A stretch of 7,312 nt of DNA, taken from assembly GCA_002491945.1 (NCBI GenBank), contig DKWX01000047.1, positions 9,529 through 16,840 on the forward strand, written 5' to 3'. This stretch comes from Porphyromonadaceae bacterium UBA7141 (GTDB lineage: Bacteria > Bacteroidota > Bacteroidia > Bacteroidales > Muribaculaceae). Below are positions 7,108-7,312 of this stretch, one piece after another (the first letter of the stretch is position 1; every line of letters begins with the position of its first letter). Under the pieces are notes generated by a model. It did no database searches and had not been told where the DNA came from. It worked only from the letters and a program-made list of their open reading frames with translations. Both the position numbers and the translations under genes were made by a program.

Positions 7108-7227
7108 GGGAATGCGGGGGTACTGCCGCACTGTCGGATGTCAGGTGAATATAATTGACATGTGTCGGCGCCCCCTGATGCCACTGACAATAAATATTAT
7201 CTAAATCAAATATATTAACCTGACGTG
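7108..7227 (+). promoter_or_regulatory. 5' leader of the plus-strand transcript, with alternative hairpins
   Basis: This leader contains TGCGG/CCGCA (7113-7130). It also holds two competing pairings for the same segment: ATGTCA (7138-7143) with TGACAT (7156-7161), or TGTCAG (7139-7144) with CTGACA (7184-7189). The last 35 bases are AT-rich, as is usual before Bacteroidetes start codons. No known RNA family is recognised. Confidence 0.3.
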
Positions 7228-7296
7228 ATGAAACGATTTTTTATAATTGTTGCTACGGCTATTGTCGTATCATTTGCTTTAGGTGCAAAACCATAG
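7228..7296 (+). CDS. 22-codon ORF encoding only a signal peptide; possible frameshifted gene start
   Basis: ATG 7228 opens a 22-codon frame: MKRFF, then a long hydrophobic run ending SFALGAKP, then TAG. This is a textbook signal peptide with nothing after it. It follows a consensus promoter (7070-7101) and a long leader with an AT-rich end, so it is probably a real start. Reading one base out of frame across the GCAAAACC run would continue as IAHDIF to the window edge, suggesting a one-base indel (real or from assembly) in a secreted-protein gene. Alternatively it is a leader peptide, with another ATG at 7300. The window ends too soon to decide. Confidence 0.45.
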   Translation: MKRFFIIVATAIVVSFALGAKP

Positions 7297-7312
7297 CACA
7301 TGACATTTTTAA

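Noticed and set aside
7155..7160. TTGACA as an E. coli-style -35 box
   Set aside because: Bacteroidetes primary promoters do not use this box, and no matching -10 lies at the right distance; a full consensus promoter is present at 7070-7101.
1..7312. CRISPR array, tRNA, rRNA or insertion sequence
   Set aside because: No regularly spaced repeats, cloverleaf, rRNA sequence, transposase or terminal inverted repeats were seen.

Overview
The window most resembles a chromosomal segment of a gut Bacteroidales bacterium, possibly Muribaculaceae-like. This rests on exported proteins with short signal peptides, AT-rich leaders without Shine-Dalgarno sites, and two exact copies of the Bacteroidetes promoter (TTTG-N20-TAnnTTTG). 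The family assignment is inferred from style, not from a database match.

Four genes lie head-to-tail on the minus strand, in the order transcribed: (1) 6837-4738, an exported beta-propeller protein with a divergent OmpA-like C-terminus; (2) 4595-1968, an exported TPR protein ending in a caspase-like (peptidase C14) domain with an intact His/Cys dyad; (3) 1903-986, an exported DUF4384 protein with an LPP20/FlgT-like N-terminal domain; (4) 743-114, a small exported protein of unknown function whose core resembles that same N-terminal domain. All four have signal peptides, so the cluster appears to act in the periplasm or at the envelope. The propeller and caspase proteins also share an internal module of about 130 residues (EW..GE..EDYQ.R followed by a beta-rich part), which supports a common function. 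A plausible reading is an envelope-located sensor/effector set, with a propeller-OmpA receptor or scaffold, a TPR-caspase protease and two accessory proteins. No step of this is demonstrated.

Upstream of the cluster, 6838-7227 is a divergent control region. A minus-strand promoter (7013-7044) serves the cluster through a leader of about 170 nt that contains a perfect 10-bp inverted repeat. A plus-strand promoter (7070-7101) drives a leader of about 120 nt into a very short plus-strand ORF (7228-7296). That ORF encodes little more than a signal peptide and may be a frameshifted gene start cut by the window edge.

Other gaps: 4596-4737 holds a possible weaker promoter and a sequence element similar to one at 43-89. 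744-985 holds a striking purine-rich tract (C/U-rich in the operon transcript). 1-113 holds no gene start that I can support.
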